Part shown: positions 18,296 to 27,782 of the stretch, one piece after another
Numbering within the stretch: the first letter of the stretch is position 1
Layout of the letters: every line of letters starts with the position of its first letter
Origin: Alphaproteobacteria bacterium UBA2954
GTDB taxonomy: Bacteria > Pseudomonadota > Alphaproteobacteria > Puniceispirillales > Puniceispirillaceae
Direction: 5' to 3'
Assembly: GCA_002348585.1 (NCBI GenBank)
Contig: DEBO01000058.1
Span: forward strand, 6,129-70,128
Length of the DNA: 64,000 nucleotides
Translations under genes and position numbers: made by a program
The notes under the pieces: model-generated
What the model was told of the DNA's origin: nothing
What the model saw: only the letters and a program-made list of their open reading frames with translations
Database searches by the model: none

Positions 18296-19537
18296 CTAAA
18301 AGTGGGCACGCCAGCTTCCCTTAAAATCCAGAATAATTCCTTTTTTGGGGCGTGAAATTTCAAACTCTTTGTGGTCAACTAGCAAAACATGTATGGCATC
18401 ACTAGATAAAGCTTCAACCACATCCAACCCTGCGTGTCCTAGAACATTTGATTCAATATTTGGATCACAAAAGCGAATTCGACTTGGCTCTGATCTTTTA
18501 AGGCACTTGTATATATATAAAGAGGGGCTTTCACGGACATCTGCAACATTAGCCTTAAAAGTGAGCCCATAAATTATCACGTCACAGTTTTTTTGTTTTC
18601 TCATATGACTTTCAATTTGCGAAACAACCCAATCAGGTTTCGCATCATTAATAAGGCGTGCCTGCTTTATAAGTTTAGCTTGGTCAGGTGCACTAGATAC
18701 AATAAACCAAGGGTCTACGGCAACACAATGCCCACCAACTCCCGGACCGGGTTGCAATACATTCACCCGTGGGTGTCGATTTGAAATATCTATTAATTCC
18801 CAAACGTCAATATCAAGCTCTTGACAGACAAGTGATAATTCGTTCGCAAAGGCAATATTGACATCACGGAAACTATTTTCCGTCAATTTAGCCATCTCTG
18901 CAACACGAGGACTAGACGCAATCAAACAGTCGCCTTTGACAAAGGTTTTATAAAGTTGTCGGGCAGCCTGTGAACAGAGCGTAGTCATGCCTCCAATAAC
19001 ACGATCATTTGCAGATAATTCCTGCATTATATTCCCAGGGAGAACGCGCTCTGGGCAATACGCAATCCGAATATCAGATGCCTCTCCTTTATTTTGAGGA
19101 AAAGTCAAATCCGGACGCGCCAATGCAAACCAGTCTGCGATCTTTTCGGTTGTTCCCACTGGAGAAGTTGATTCCAATATGACTAAATTATTTTTTTTGA
19201 GCAATGGGGCTATGGAGGCACAAGCAGTTTTCACTTGGCTAATGTCAGGATCTTTGTTTTCACCCTCAAAAGGTGTTGGAACAGTAATTAAGAAGGCGTC
19301 TGAATTCTCAGGAAACATGCTCGCACGAAGATATCCTTTTGAAATAGATTCACGCATAACATTTTCTAATTCTGGCTCAGCAATGTGAATTTTTCCTTTA
19401 TTCACAGTGTCTACAATTTGCTCCTCTATATCAACACCGACCACCTCAATCTTGTGTGAAGATAATATTGCTGATGTTGGAAGACCAATATAACCAAGTC
19501 CCAAAATACAAACTTTATTAAAATTGAAGGCAATCAT
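18296..19537 (-). CDS. wecC: UDP-N-acetyl-D-mannosaminuronate dehydrogenase
   Basis: A WecC-type dehydrogenase (about 413 residues) oxidising UDP-ManNAc to UDP-ManNAcA. It has CILGLGYIGLPTSAIL at the N-terminus and the catalytic Cys in GPGVGGHCVAVDPWF, the typical WecC form. The ATG at 19537 was chosen because it directly precedes the Rossmann strand. In-frame extension to 19618 would overlap the upstream wecB gene and add unrelated residues. The end of wecB lies 22 bp upstream, so the pair forms an operon that turns UDP-GlcNAc into UDP-ManNAcA. A gap of about 90 bp separates it from the second dehydrogenase. Confidence 0.92.
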   Translation of the reverse strand: MIAFNFNKVCILGLGYIGLPTSAILSSHKIEVVGVDIEEQIVDTVNKGKIHIAEPELENVMRESISKGYLRASMFPENSDAFLITVPTPFEGENKDPDISQVKTACASIAPLLKKNNLVILESTSPVGTTEKIADWFALARPDLTFPQNKGEASDIRIAYCPERVLPGNIMQELSANDRVIGGMTTLCSQAARQLYKTFVKGDCLIASSPRVAEMAKLTENSFRDVNIAFANELSLVCQELDIDVWELIDISNRHPRVNVLQPGPGVGGHCVAVDPWFIVSSAPDQAKLIKQARLINDAKPDWVVSQIESHMRKQKNCDVIIYGLTFKANVADVRESPSLYIYKCLKRSEPSRIRFCDPNIESNVLGHAGLDVVEALSSDAIHVLLVDHKEFEISRPKKGIILDFKGSWRAHF

Positions 19538-19559
19538 ATACTTAGAATTTCTCTTAAAT

Positions 19560-20693
19560 CTATCTGTTTTCCAACCAAAGATTAATGGCAGACATGATCC
19601 GTGATGTAGCTTTGCCATCCCCGTAAGGGTTGTGTATTAGGCTCATGTCATCGTAGGCCAACTTATGGTCTAATAGCCTCATTGTCTCATTTACAATCAC
19701 TTTTGAGTCTGTTCCAACTAATTTCACTGTTCCTGCCTTCACAGCCTCTGGGCGTTCAGTTCTTTCCCGCATGACCAGAACAGGCTTTCCTAAAGACGGT
19801 GCCTCCTCTTGCACACCACCGGAATCTGTTAGAATAAGTTCCGCTTTGTCCATCAAATAAACAAAGGGTAAATACTCTTGTGGAGCAATTAGAGAAATGT
19901 TTTCTTTGTCTCCTATAAGTCTCTCCACACTTGACCGGACATTTGGGTTAGGGTGGACAGGATAAACAATATGAACATCATCTCGGAGAGAGATTTCTCT
20001 TAATGCACTGCATATACCATTGAAACCAACGCCAAAACTCTCCCTTCTATGACCTGTTACTAAAATCAGGCGCCTTTGACTTGGCAAAGAAAATTTTGCA
20101 GAAAGTGCATTATATAGACTAACGTCGCTGTTGATTATGCGCCTAGCCTCAAAAAGCGCATCAATTACTGTATTCCCCGTTACATGTATCGTTTCATCCT
20201 TTACGCCCTCCGCTAAAAGATTTTGGCGTGACTGTTCAGTAGGTGCAAAGTGCAATGAGGTGATTGAACTCGCTACTTTTCGGTTAATTTCCTCTGGCCA
20301 TGGTGAATAAATATTGCCAGTCCTTAATCCAGCTTCGACATGCCCAACCGCAATCTGCTGATAATACCCTGCAAGTGAGGCAGCAAGTGTAGTTGTTGTA
20401 TCGCCATGTACTAGAACCAAATCCGGGCTAAAATCCTTTAAAATAGTTTCTAAACCTGAGAGAATGCGAGCAGTTAAACCAGTCAAACTCTGCTCGCTCC
20501 TCATAATATCCAAATCATAATAAGGTGATATTTTAAAAATAGCTAAAGCCTGATCCAACATATCACGATGTTGAGCCGAAACACATACACGAGCATCCAG
20601 TAGATCTTCACTTTCCAAAGCCCTGACAACGGGCGCCATTTTTATGGCCTCTGGGCGTGTGCCAAATACTGTTAAAATCCTTTTTTTAGCCAT
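19560..20693 (-). CDS. wecB: UDP-N-acetylglucosamine 2-epimerase (non-hydrolysing)
   Basis: This enzyme interconverts UDP-GlcNAc and UDP-ManNAc. Family motifs are [14 protein letters not shown] at the N-terminus, [10 protein letters not shown] with PWPEEINR in the middle, GHRRESFG, and [11 protein letters not shown] in the C-terminal domain, all intact. The ATG at 20693 (MAKKR) was preferred to an in-frame start 13 codons upstream because it places the first strand at the usual position, giving 377 residues, the typical length. It is the first gene of a minus-strand set wecB-wecC-dehydrogenase-cytidylyltransferase-oxidoreductase. Confidence 0.94.
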   Translation of the reverse strand: MAKKRILTVFGTRPEAIKMAPVVRALESEDLLDARVCVSAQHRDMLDQALAIFKISPYYDLDIMRSEQSLTGLTARILSGLETILKDFSPDLVLVHGDTTTTLAASLAGYYQQIAVGHVEAGLRTGNIYSPWPEEINRKVASSITSLHFAPTEQSRQNLLAEGVKDETIHVTGNTVIDALFEARRIINSDVSLYNALSAKFSLPSQRRLILVTGHRRESFGVGFNGICSALREISLRDDVHIVYPVHPNPNVRSSVERLIGDKENISLIAPQEYLPFVYLMDKAELILTDSGGVQEEAPSLGKPVLVMRERTERPEAVKAGTVKLVGTDSKVIVNETMRLLDHKLAYDDMSLIHNPYGDGKATSRIMSAINLWLENR

Positions 20694-20741
20694 GAGGGGC
20701 GTCAAATGCTTTCTAAATTTGCGACGATACAATGGTTAAAC

Positions 20742-20751
20742 AACAATTGTT
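20742..20751. promoter_or_regulatory. Small palindrome upstream of wecB
   Basis: AACAATTGTT, a perfect 10-bp palindrome, lies about 50 bp upstream of the wecB start in the 253-bp gap before cysNC. The gap holds no gene and should carry the wecB promoter. An operator role is only a guess, because short A+T-rich palindromes occur by chance in this kind of DNA. Confidence 0.2.
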
Positions 20752-20946
20752 AAGAATTTGAAAGTTCGAAAATAAATAAATTCAACTTTATTAATGTAGA
20801 AATCTGATTGGATGCATTTAGCTCCAAAAAAGTTTCAAAATATTAAATGAAGTTATTTAGGACAGTGCACCTAATGAGAGTTTAGCCTCAACGAGGATAG
20901 AGCTTTCACATCAATCCGCTAAAAATCAATCGCCGGCTACTGAGAT

Positions 20947-22851
20947 TCAGGTTTTCAGTAATATTTTAATAATTTTTTCTGCAGCCTCTTCGATATCTAT
21001 TCGAGTTGTGTCAATTCGAATTTCTGGGCAATGAGGTTTTTCATAGGGACTATCAATTCCGGTAAAGTTTTTCAACTCACCAGAGCGCGCCTTAGCATAT
21101 AGACCTTTCACATCTCGTGCCTCTGCTATCGACAGCGGGGTGTCTATAAACACCTCAATAAACTCTCCAGGTTTGATCATTTCACGCACCATTCTGCGTT
21201 CTGCCCGGAAAGGTGAAATAAATGCTGCAATAACTATTAAACCAGCATCAGTCATTAATTTAGCTACCTCGCCCACACGTCGAATATTCTCGATACGATC
21301 TGCATCTGTGAAACCTAGATCTTTATTTAAACCATGTCGCATATTGTCGCCATCCAAGAAGAAGGTATGGCGGCCCATATTAGCTAATTTTTTCTCAACT
21401 GCATTCGCAATTGTTGTTTTTCCAGAACCAGAAAGACCGGTCAACCAAGCTACCCTTGGTTTTTGGTTTTTTATCTTTGCACGATTTTCGCGGTCGACAT
21501 CTAATTCCTGCCAATGAATATTCTGCGACCGACGCAATGCAAATTTGATGAGTCCTGCTCCTACCGTAGAATTTGTAACTTGATCAATCAGAATGAACCC
21601 CCCCAATTCACGATTCTTGTGATAAGGCGCAAACGGAACAGCACGGTCTACAGTTACCGTAGCTACTCCAATTGAATTTAATTTGAAAGTTTTTGCTGCT
21701 ATGTGCTCCAATGAATTTACATTTATCTCATACTTTGGTTCTGAAACGACGGCAGTGACCAATTGAGGGCCAATTTTCAGATAATAACTTCGCCCTGGCA
21801 TCAACGCCTCTTCATCCAACCAGATCATTGTTGTCTCAAACTGGTCAGCCACTTGCAAAAAGTTTTCTGCAGCAGTAATCATTTGCCCTCGAGAACAATC
21901 AACTTGATCCTTTAAAGTCAGTGTTACAGATTGTCCTGAAAAAGCTTTGTTTTTAGGCCCTTCAAATGAGACGATTTTTGACACAGCAGTAATTTTCCCC
22001 GATGGAAGAATGCTTACTTTATCTCCGGGAACGAGGGAACCACTGACAATTTTGCCGGCGAAGCCTCGGAAGTCTGAGTTAGGACGATTGACCCATTGTA
22101 CGGGCATACAAAAGGCATCTTCTTGAGCTTTGGACTGTTCTAAATTTACGTTTTCAAGTATTTCAAGAATTGATGGCCCTGAATACCAAGATGTTTTCTC
22201 AGAACATTTTGTAATATTTTCGCCATTGGTTGCAGAAATGGGTACGGCACTGAACTCTTCTATTCCAATTTCTTTTGCAAAAGCCCTGTAGCCTGAGGAA
22301 ATTTTTTCAAAGGCTTCTTGATCATAATCCACTAAATCCATCTTATTAACAGCTAAAACAATATTTTTAACCCCTACTAATTTTACTAAATAGCTGTGCC
22401 TTCGGGTTTGTGTCAAAACACCTTTACAAACATCTACCAAAATTACAGCCAAATCAGCCGTCGAAGCCCCAGTAACCATGTTCCTAGTGTATTGCTCATG
22501 GCCTGGTGTATCCGCTACGATAAATTTTCTTTTGTCCGTTGAAAAAAAACGATATGCAACGTCGATGGTAATGCCCTGCTCACGTTCGGCAGCTAATCCA
22601 TCCAGCAATAGTGCAAAATCAATGTTGCCATTTTGAGTGCCTTTAGTTTTGCTATCGGCGGACAGCTGCTCTAACTGGTCCTCAAATATCATTTTGCTCT
22701 CATATAAGAGCCGTCCAATCAGTGTCGATTTTCCATCATCTACAGAGCCACAGGTAATAAATCTTAATAACGATTTGTGTTGATGCGCCTGCAAATATGC
22801 CTCTATATCCTGGCTGTTAGATGCATCGGTTTTATAGATGTAGCCCGTCAT
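20947..22851 (-). CDS. cysNC: Bifunctional sulfate adenylyltransferase subunit 1 / adenylylsulfate kinase
   Basis: A fused CysN-CysC protein of 634 residues. The N-terminal GTPase part has [15 protein letters not shown] and [12 protein letters not shown] and drives APS synthesis with CysD. The C-terminal APS kinase part has [11 protein letters not shown] and [12 protein letters not shown] and makes PAPS, the sulfuryl donor. The ATG at 22851 (MTGYIYK) is the natural start, because longer frames run into cysD and add a shadow leader. It sits 11 bp after cysD. The kinase fusion and the location inside a polysaccharide island, without cysH or cysIJ, suggest PAPS for glycan sulfation more than cysteine synthesis. 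No sulfotransferase was recognised in the window. Confidence 0.95.
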   Translation of the reverse strand: MTGYIYKTDASNSQDIEAYLQAHQHKSLLRFITCGSVDDGKSTLIGRLLYESKMIFEDQLEQLSADSKTKGTQNGNIDFALLLDGLAAEREQGITIDVAYRFFSTDKRKFIVADTPGHEQYTRNMVTGASTADLAVILVDVCKGVLTQTRRHSYLVKLVGVKNIVLAVNKMDLVDYDQEAFEKISSGYRAFAKEIGIEEFSAVPISATNGENITKCSEKTSWYSGPSILEILENVNLEQSKAQEDAFCMPVQWVNRPNSDFRGFAGKIVSGSLVPGDKVSILPSGKITAVSKIVSFEGPKNKAFSGQSVTLTLKDQVDCSRGQMITAAENFLQVADQFETTMIWLDEEALMPGRSYYLKIGPQLVTAVVSEPKYEINVNSLEHIAAKTFKLNSIGVATVTVDRAVPFAPYHKNRELGGFILIDQVTNSTVGAGLIKFALRRSQNIHWQELDVDRENRAKIKNQKPRVAWLTGLSGSGKTTIANAVEKKLANMGRHTFFLDGDNMRHGLNKDLGFTDADRIENIRRVGEVAKLMTDAGLIVIAAFISPFRAERRMVREMIKPGEFIEVFIDTPLSIAEARDVKGLYAKARSGELKNFTGIDSPYEKPHCPEIRIDTTRIDIEEAAEKIIKILLKT

Positions 22852-22862
22852 TTTTGAAGTTC

Positions 22863-23786
22863 CTAAAAATAGCCCTGTTGCTTCTTCATTTCCATTGACC
22901 CCGCCGGATCTAGATCTATCGCTCTGCCTTGACGTTCTGATGAAGCAGTCAATAGTGTCTCTTTTATTACCTCTGGTATGTTCTTTGCCTTTGACACTAA
23001 AGCTCCTGTGAGGGGATAACATCCCAATGTGCGAAACCGAATTGTTCTAAAGATTGGCTTCTCATTTTTCATCAAAGGAATACGATCATCATCCACCATT
23101 ATTATTAATCCATCACGCTCCACTGTCGGGCGATATGCAGAAAAATAAAGTGGAACAATTTTTATCCCCTCGAGATAAATATATTGCCAAATATCTAATT
23201 CTGTCCAATTGGATAGAGGAAAGACTCTGATGCTTTCACCTTTCGACTTGAGCGCATTGTACAATGACCAAAGCTCTGGACGTTGAGACTTTGGGTCCCA
23301 GCGGTGCTGCTTATTACGAAATGAAAACACACGTTCTTTAGCACGAGACTTTTCTTCATCACGACGAGCACCCCCAAAAGCCACATCGAATTTATACAAA
23401 TCTAATGCTTGCTTTAATCCTTCAGTTTTCCACATGTGGGTGTGAAGAGCCCCATGTTCAAAAGGATTGATATTCTTTTCCTTAGCTTCTGGATTTTGGT
23501 AGACAATTAAATCCATTGCTGCATCGTTAGCTACTTCATTTCGTAGCTTATACATATCTCTGAATTTCCAATTTGTATCTACGTGTAATAGAGGAAAAGG
23601 CGGCACTTCTGGATAAAATGCCTTTTTTGCAAGATGCAACATCACCGCACTATCTTTACCCACCGAATACAACATTACTGGTTTGTTCGCTTCTGCAACA
23701 ACCTCTCGCATGATATGAATTGCCTCGCTCTCTAAGCGCTCCAAATGCGTCAACATCGTATTTCCCCGCGCAGTATCACTATTCAT
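22863..23786 (-). CDS. cysD: Sulfate adenylyltransferase subunit 2
   Basis: The catalytic ATP sulfurylase subunit, 307 residues as expected, forms APS from ATP and sulfate with CysN. The PP-loop motif is [14 protein letters not shown] near residue 41. Other family markers are [30 protein letters not shown] and [10 protein letters not shown]. It is the first gene of cysD-cysNC, and its promoter should lie in the 626-bp gap upstream that is shared divergently with the right arm of the island. The ATG at 23786 gives a nine-residue leader before a second ATG, and either could be used. Confidence 0.96.
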   Translation of the reverse strand: MNSDTARGNTMLTHLERLESEAIHIMREVVAEANKPVMLYSVGKDSAVMLHLAKKAFYPEVPPFPLLHVDTNWKFRDMYKLRNEVANDAAMDLIVYQNPEAKEKNINPFEHGALHTHMWKTEGLKQALDLYKFDVAFGGARRDEEKSRAKERVFSFRNKQHRWDPKSQRPELWSLYNALKSKGESIRVFPLSNWTELDIWQYIYLEGIKIVPLYFSAYRPTVERDGLIIMVDDDRIPLMKNEKPIFRTIRFRTLGCYPLTGALVSKAKNIPEVIKETLLTASSERQGRAIDLDPAGSMEMKKQQGYF

Positions 23787-24412
23787 GATTTTTCAAAGCC
23801 GATGAGGAAATACTTTTTGTAATCCTTCATGAAAAATTTCTTGCATTTCATTTTGCAAACCGCTCTTTATCCTAATGGCACCTTCAAATGAAAGAGACAT
23901 GACCAACCAGAATAACCTAAAAGTATAAGTTTAGCTCGGATTTAGCTGTCTTCTTACAACTATTCTCTAATCTAAAATTTAAAGGATATATAATTCTTTC
24001 CTATTTTGAGAAACATAGTTGTATTCCAATTTACAAACACATCAAACCTTTTTCTATTCTGGAAAGATAATACTTGGCTACCAGAGGGCAGGGTAGCAAA
24101 ATGAGCTGTACTTTAATTAGTTAGGTCGGAGAACGTTCATTCATGGTCAAACTTGATTAAGTCAGACAAAGCGAGATCGAAAAGTCACCAAAAATTACTT
24201 TTACACCTTCCAACATTATTATATTGTGAGCAACGTGGTTGCTCAGGTATTGTACGATTGCTCAATTGGGCTAATGATACCTTAATGAAAACTTTAAAAT
24301 TTACTTCAATCTTGTCTGGGATTTAGTCGCCAGTTAGCCCAAAAACAAATCTGCTTATCAAATAAAATTTTTATTTTTGACACCAAAAACACCCCTTACT
24401 AAGGATAGAAAA
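23787..24412. other. 626-bp divergent intergenic leader between cysD and the right-arm operon
   Basis: This is the largest gene-free stretch of the island. It should hold divergent promoters for cysD (minus) and the NeuB-formyltransferase operon (plus). Visible structure: an inverted repeat 24077-24082/24092-24097 whose right arm is GGTAGC inside GGGTAGCA, faintly like the core of an ops/JUMPstart element; a perfect 7-bp hairpin GAGCAAC/GTTGCTC (24229-24235/24239-24245); and a nearby repeat of TTGCTCA at about 24257. No tRNA, riboswitch or protein-coding gene was recognised. Confidence 0.5.
24229..24245. repeat. 7-bp inverted repeat (hairpin or operator) in leader
   Basis: Arms GAGCAAC and GTTGCTC are perfectly complementary around a 3-base centre. 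TTGCTCA recurs a few bases to the right. It lies about 170 bp upstream of the NeuB-like gene and could be a dyad operator or an RNA hairpin in the leader. No T-run follows, so it is unlikely to be a terminator. Confidence 0.4.
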
Positions 24413-25111
24413 ATGTGTGAACGTGGCGTGAAATTCATTGCTGAAATTGGAATGAACCATAACGGGAATTTTGGTCTTTTTTTTGAATTAATTAAACAAG
24501 CTTCATTGGCTGGGGCTGACTTCGCAAAGTTCCAATTAGGTTGGAGGGCCAAGCCTGGTGAGATGAATAAGCTAGAACAGGAAGACGTAGCCACTATCTT
24601 GAGGTGTTGTGATTATCATAGTATTCAGCCGCTATTTTCTGTCTTTAACAAAGAATCTTTTGAACTTGCCGAGAGTTTTAAATTACCTGCATATAAAATT
24701 GCTTCACGTACGGTAAAAGAAGAGCCAGAGCTTGTAAGAGAGGTAATTAATACAGGAAAAACTGTTTTTATATCGCTAGGTATGACCGACGAGGTAATGC
24801 CTTTTGGCCAATCTAAATCGATATTTTACCTTTGGTGTCAGTCCCTTTATCCTGTTCATCCATGGGAGTTAAAGCAATTCCCAAAAAACTTTGTTCCTGG
24901 ACAAATAAGTGGTTTGAGCGATCATTCAGTTGGGATTGAGTTACCACTAATCGCTATAATGAGGGGAGCTGAAATAATAGAAAAGCATTTCACTCTAGAT
25001 AAATCTGATGTGACCATAAGAGATCATGCGCTGTCACTCACACCAGATGAATTTGGGCAAATGGTGAGACTAGGAACAGCAATCAAAAAATATAAAGAAA
25101 TTGGGATATGA
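24413..25111 (+). CDS. Short NeuB-family (sialic-acid-synthase-like) protein without SAF domain
   Basis: A TIM-barrel NeuB-like enzyme, about 232 residues, that would condense PEP with an N-acyl hexosamine to give a nonulosonate-like acid. Family motifs are intact: FIAEIGMNHNG, GADFAKFQ, YKIAS, LGM (for STGM), SLYPVHP, GLSDHSVG and EKHFTLD...DHALSL. The usual C-terminal SAF (antifreeze-like) domain of about 70 residues is absent: the frame stops after the barrel and overlaps the next gene by 4 bp. The middle of the barrel also looks shortened against full NeuB (about 340-350). The ATG at 24413 has AAGGA six bases before it; a TTG at 24377 is less likely. It heads a coupled module with a formyltransferase and a deacetylase. 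Confidence 0.85.
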   Translation: MCERGVKFIAEIGMNHNGNFGLFFELIKQASLAGADFAKFQLGWRAKPGEMNKLEQEDVATILRCCDYHSIQPLFSVFNKESFELAESFKLPAYKIASRTVKEEPELVREVINTGKTVFISLGMTDEVMPFGQSKSIFYLWCQSLYPVHPWELKQFPKNFVPGQISGLSDHSVGIELPLIAIMRGAEIIEKHFTLDKSDVTIRDHALSLTPDEFGQMVRLGTAIKKYKEIGI

Positions 25112-25824
25112 AAGCACTTTTTCTTACGACAGACACCCCGCACCACAATTATTTTATACGTCGATTTAAAAAAAAATGCGGTGAAATTTCCGTTGTTTAC
25201 GAAACAAGCGAAGTAATACCGAGTTATCCTACCAAACACCCTTTTGAATATAAAAGAGATCAATTTGAAATTGAGTTATGGGGCAACCAGCGTCTTACAC
25301 TTTCGCCAAATGAGGTATCGTGCCTGAAGTACGTTGAGAACATAAATCAACTCGAAATAGACGATCACATCACACAAAATAAAGATGTATGTATCGTTTT
25401 TGGGACAAGAAAAATAAACTTTAAAACTTTAGAAAGACTTCCTCCATTAACGGCAAATTTACATGGCGGCGATCCTGAATTATATCGTGGATTGGACAGC
25501 CACCTTTGGTCAATATGGCATAGAGATAAGAAAGGCCTCAAAACATGCTTACATCTGCTAAAACAGGAATTGGATTCAGGTGAAATTCTAGAAATGGAAT
25601 CTCTTAACTTGTCTAGAACAGATAAAATTATCGGCCTTCGCGCTAAAAATACATCTTTGTGCGTAAAATTATGCAATCGTTTTTTTGATAAAATTTCAGA
25701 TGGAAGTCCGCTAAATCCAAAGCCTCAAAAGAACAATTCACGATATTATTCGTTTATGCCAACCGAATTGAAAAACATCGTGGTTAACAGATTTGAAATC
25801 TTATTCTCTGATAGATCATCATGA
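25108..25824 (+). CDS. Formyltransferase-family protein (sugar N-formyltransferase-like)
   Basis: A 238-residue protein related to methionyl-tRNA and sugar N-formyltransferases, which use N10-formyl-tetrahydrofolate. The catalytic triad is visible: Asn117 and His119 in TANLHGGDPELYRG, and Asp156 in ELDSGEIL. It lacks the C-terminal OB-like domain of tRNA formyltransferase and is close to the size of a bare catalytic domain. The start overlaps the NeuB-like gene (ATGA) and the stop overlaps the deacetylase gene (ATGA), so the three are translated together. Formylation of an amino sugar, perhaps a nonulosonate or its precursor, is inferred from context. Confidence 0.82.
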   Translation: MKALFLTTDTPHHNYFIRRFKKKCGEISVVYETSEVIPSYPTKHPFEYKRDQFEIELWGNQRLTLSPNEVSCLKYVENINQLEIDDHITQNKDVCIVFGTRKINFKTLERLPPLTANLHGGDPELYRGLDSHLWSIWHRDKKGLKTCLHLLKQELDSGEILEMESLNLSRTDKIIGLRAKNTSLCVKLCNRFFDKISDGSPLNPKPQKNNSRYYSFMPTELKNIVVNRFEILFSDRSS

Positions 25825-26747
25825 AACTGGATGATTGCAAAAGATTGTTATCCAAAAACTCTGTGTGCATTTTTCTTCTACACGGTGTTGTGAAAGGTTC
25901 TGACTATGTTTTTCGTAATTTCAATCGAAAACATATACTGGAAAGTGAGTTCAATTTTTTCATTGAAAGTCTCTGTGAACTTGGCACACCAGTCTCAACT
26001 GATAATCTTATAGAATTCTCAAATGGGAGAAGAGTGCCTGATGGTGCTTTTGTAATTACTTTTGATGATGGCTTTGAAAATAATTTGTCAGTCGCAGCAC
26101 CCATACTTAAAAAACATAATGTGCCAGCAACATTTTATCTTACCACGAACTTTATCTCAAATAATTTGATGAGTTGGGTAGACAGAATTGATTGGGCAAT
26201 AGAAGAAAGTGCGAAGCGCCCAACTCTCGAAGTAGATGTGCCTTGGCACACTAAACCACTAGTATTGCAATCTGAGATTTCTAGACTTAGTTTTTTGAAT
26301 GAAATAAGAAACGTAGTAAAACATGATATGTCAATCAATCAGCATGAATTAGCGGATAGCATTCAAGAGCAATTGGGATTTGAGAACACAAAATCAAATC
26401 ACTCCGAGTTGGATGCAAAATTGACTTGGGAAGGAGTAAGATGTTTAGCTGATTGTGAACTGTTTACTATTGGTGGGCATACTCACAATCACCCAATCAT
26501 GTCCTTCTTATCTGAAGCACAACTAAATTTTGAAATCCACCATTGCTTAGAATTATTGCGTGCAAAAGTGGGCATTCAAACCACACATTTTGCATACCCT
26601 GAAGGCTTATCTCATTGCTACAATAACCAAGTTATTTCTTGTCTCAAGGAACACCGCATCAAATGTTGTCCAACAGCAGAGCACGGGGTAAATGATTTTT
26701 CAATTGAGAGGGATTTGTTTAAATTAAAGAGGGTTTTTGTTGAATAA
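25821..26747 (+). CDS. Polysaccharide deacetylase family protein (NodB domain)
   Basis: A NodB-domain amidohydrolase of 308 residues, which removes acyl groups from amino sugars. Metal-binding and catalytic motifs are present: FVITFDDGFENN (TFDDG, Asp pair) near residue 75, GGHTHNHPIM (His-x3-His) near 215, and FAYPEG near 255. A roughly 60-residue insertion separates the first two motifs. No signal peptide or membrane helix is seen, so it likely acts on cytoplasmic sugar nucleotides or lipid-linked precursors and not on cell-wall polymer. It is coupled by ATGA to the formyltransferase upstream, suggesting that a freed amine is re-acylated with formyl. Confidence 0.87.
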   Translation: MKLDDCKRLLSKNSVCIFLLHGVVKGSDYVFRNFNRKHILESEFNFFIESLCELGTPVSTDNLIEFSNGRRVPDGAFVITFDDGFENNLSVAAPILKKHNVPATFYLTTNFISNNLMSWVDRIDWAIEESAKRPTLEVDVPWHTKPLVLQSEISRLSFLNEIRNVVKHDMSINQHELADSIQEQLGFENTKSNHSELDAKLTWEGVRCLADCELFTIGGHTHNHPIMSFLSEAQLNFEIHHCLELLRAKVGIQTTHFAYPEGLSHCYNNQVISCLKEHRIKCCPTAEHGVNDFSIERDLFKLKRVFVE

Positions 26748-26981
26748 TAGACTATTTAGTGACGCAACTATTCAAAATTAAAATGACAACCACTTGACTG
26801 CGCAAAGCACAATAAATTCGCTATTGCTGATTGCGGCAAAACACATCATCTCAGCACTTTCACTGTAAGGTTGGGTATTAAGAAGCTAAATAATAAAATC
26901 TATGAATGTTTTAAAAGCCCTTAGAGACTGAAGAGGCCGTCTTTCTTTCAAAAATAAATAGCCTTTTTGGAGACCGTAAAA

Positions 26982-27782
26982 ATGAGATTGAATATTGATA
27001 ACGACATAGTAGGGATAATCGGCGAAAATGAGCGAGCCAAGAGCATATACAAATATTTGAAGAAACGTTTAAACGTAATCCAAATGACTTCAAATGACTT
27101 TGATGACATTAAAGATAAAAAAGATATTTCTTTCAGAATTGGAATTTTAGCCGGCTATGGCAGAATTTTAGAAGGTGATAGAATTTCATTTTTCAATGAT
27201 CATTTGCTGACTTGTCATGGTGGGATGCTTCCGGAATATCGAGGCTCTTCGCCGATGAACTGGGCTCTAGTTAATGGTGAACAATATTTTGGATTAAGTG
27301 TTATTAAAACCCGCAAAATAATTGATGAAGGTGAAATCTACGAATTTGCCAGATTTGACATTTTGGAAAATCATTCGATTCAAGACCTTCACAAAATAGC
27401 GCACAAGCATTTTCCGCCGCTTGTCTTCAGTTCTCTTTTAAAAATAGCTTATGATGTCAAACCAATTAAACAAATACAATTTGGGAAAAACTACTTTCCG
27501 GCACGTGACCTGAATGATGCCCAATGTAATTTTAAGAAACAGGCAGCTAGGGAGGTCGTAAATTTATTTCGGGCAGTTAGAGGGGCGTACCACCCTCCAT
27601 GGTTTGAAATCCAAGGGGAGGTTGTTAAAATCAAGAACGCGCGTGTAGTTAGTAATTTTTTGGGGACTCCTGGAAAGGTCTATCAAATAAGGAACAATGA
27701 GATTCTAATTATGTGTAAAGCCGAGGCGGTATTTATCACAGTTGACAAGCCCAAATTATTTAAACGCTATATGGAAATTTAA
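26982..27782 (+). CDS. Second formyltransferase-family protein with altered catalytic motif
   Basis: A 266-residue relative of Fmt and sugar N-formyltransferases with a recognisable folate-binding and catalytic region (TCHGGMLPEYRGSSPMNWAL) and IIDEGEI, plus a C-terminal domain (FRAVRGAYHPPWFEI) typical of sugar formyltransferases. His79 and Asp115 of the catalytic triad are present, but the Asn two residues before His is Thr77. The ATG at 26982 has GGAG nine bases upstream; a TTG at 26967 is the alternative. The asparagine-synthase-like gene begins on the next base after its stop. About 235 bp without a gene separates it from the deacetylase, so it may start a second transcript. Confidence 0.82.
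   Translation: MRLNIDNDIVGIIGENERAKSIYKYLKKRLNVIQMTSNDFDDIKDKKDISFRIGILAGYGRILEGDRISFFNDHLLTCHGGMLPEYRGSSPMNWALVNGEQYFGLSVIKTRKIIDEGEIYEFARFDILENHSIQDLHKIAHKHFPPLVFSSLLKIAYDVKPIKQIQFGKNYFPARDLNDAQCNFKKQAAREVVNLFRAVRGAYHPPWFEIQGEVVKIKNARVVSNFLGTPGKVYQIRNNEILIMCKAEAVFITVDKPKLFKRYMEI

Noticed and set aside
24077-24097. An ops/JUMPstart element in the right-arm leader
   Set aside because: Only GGTAGC matches; the rest of the consensus is absent, so it is kept as a weak hint and not called as a regulatory site.
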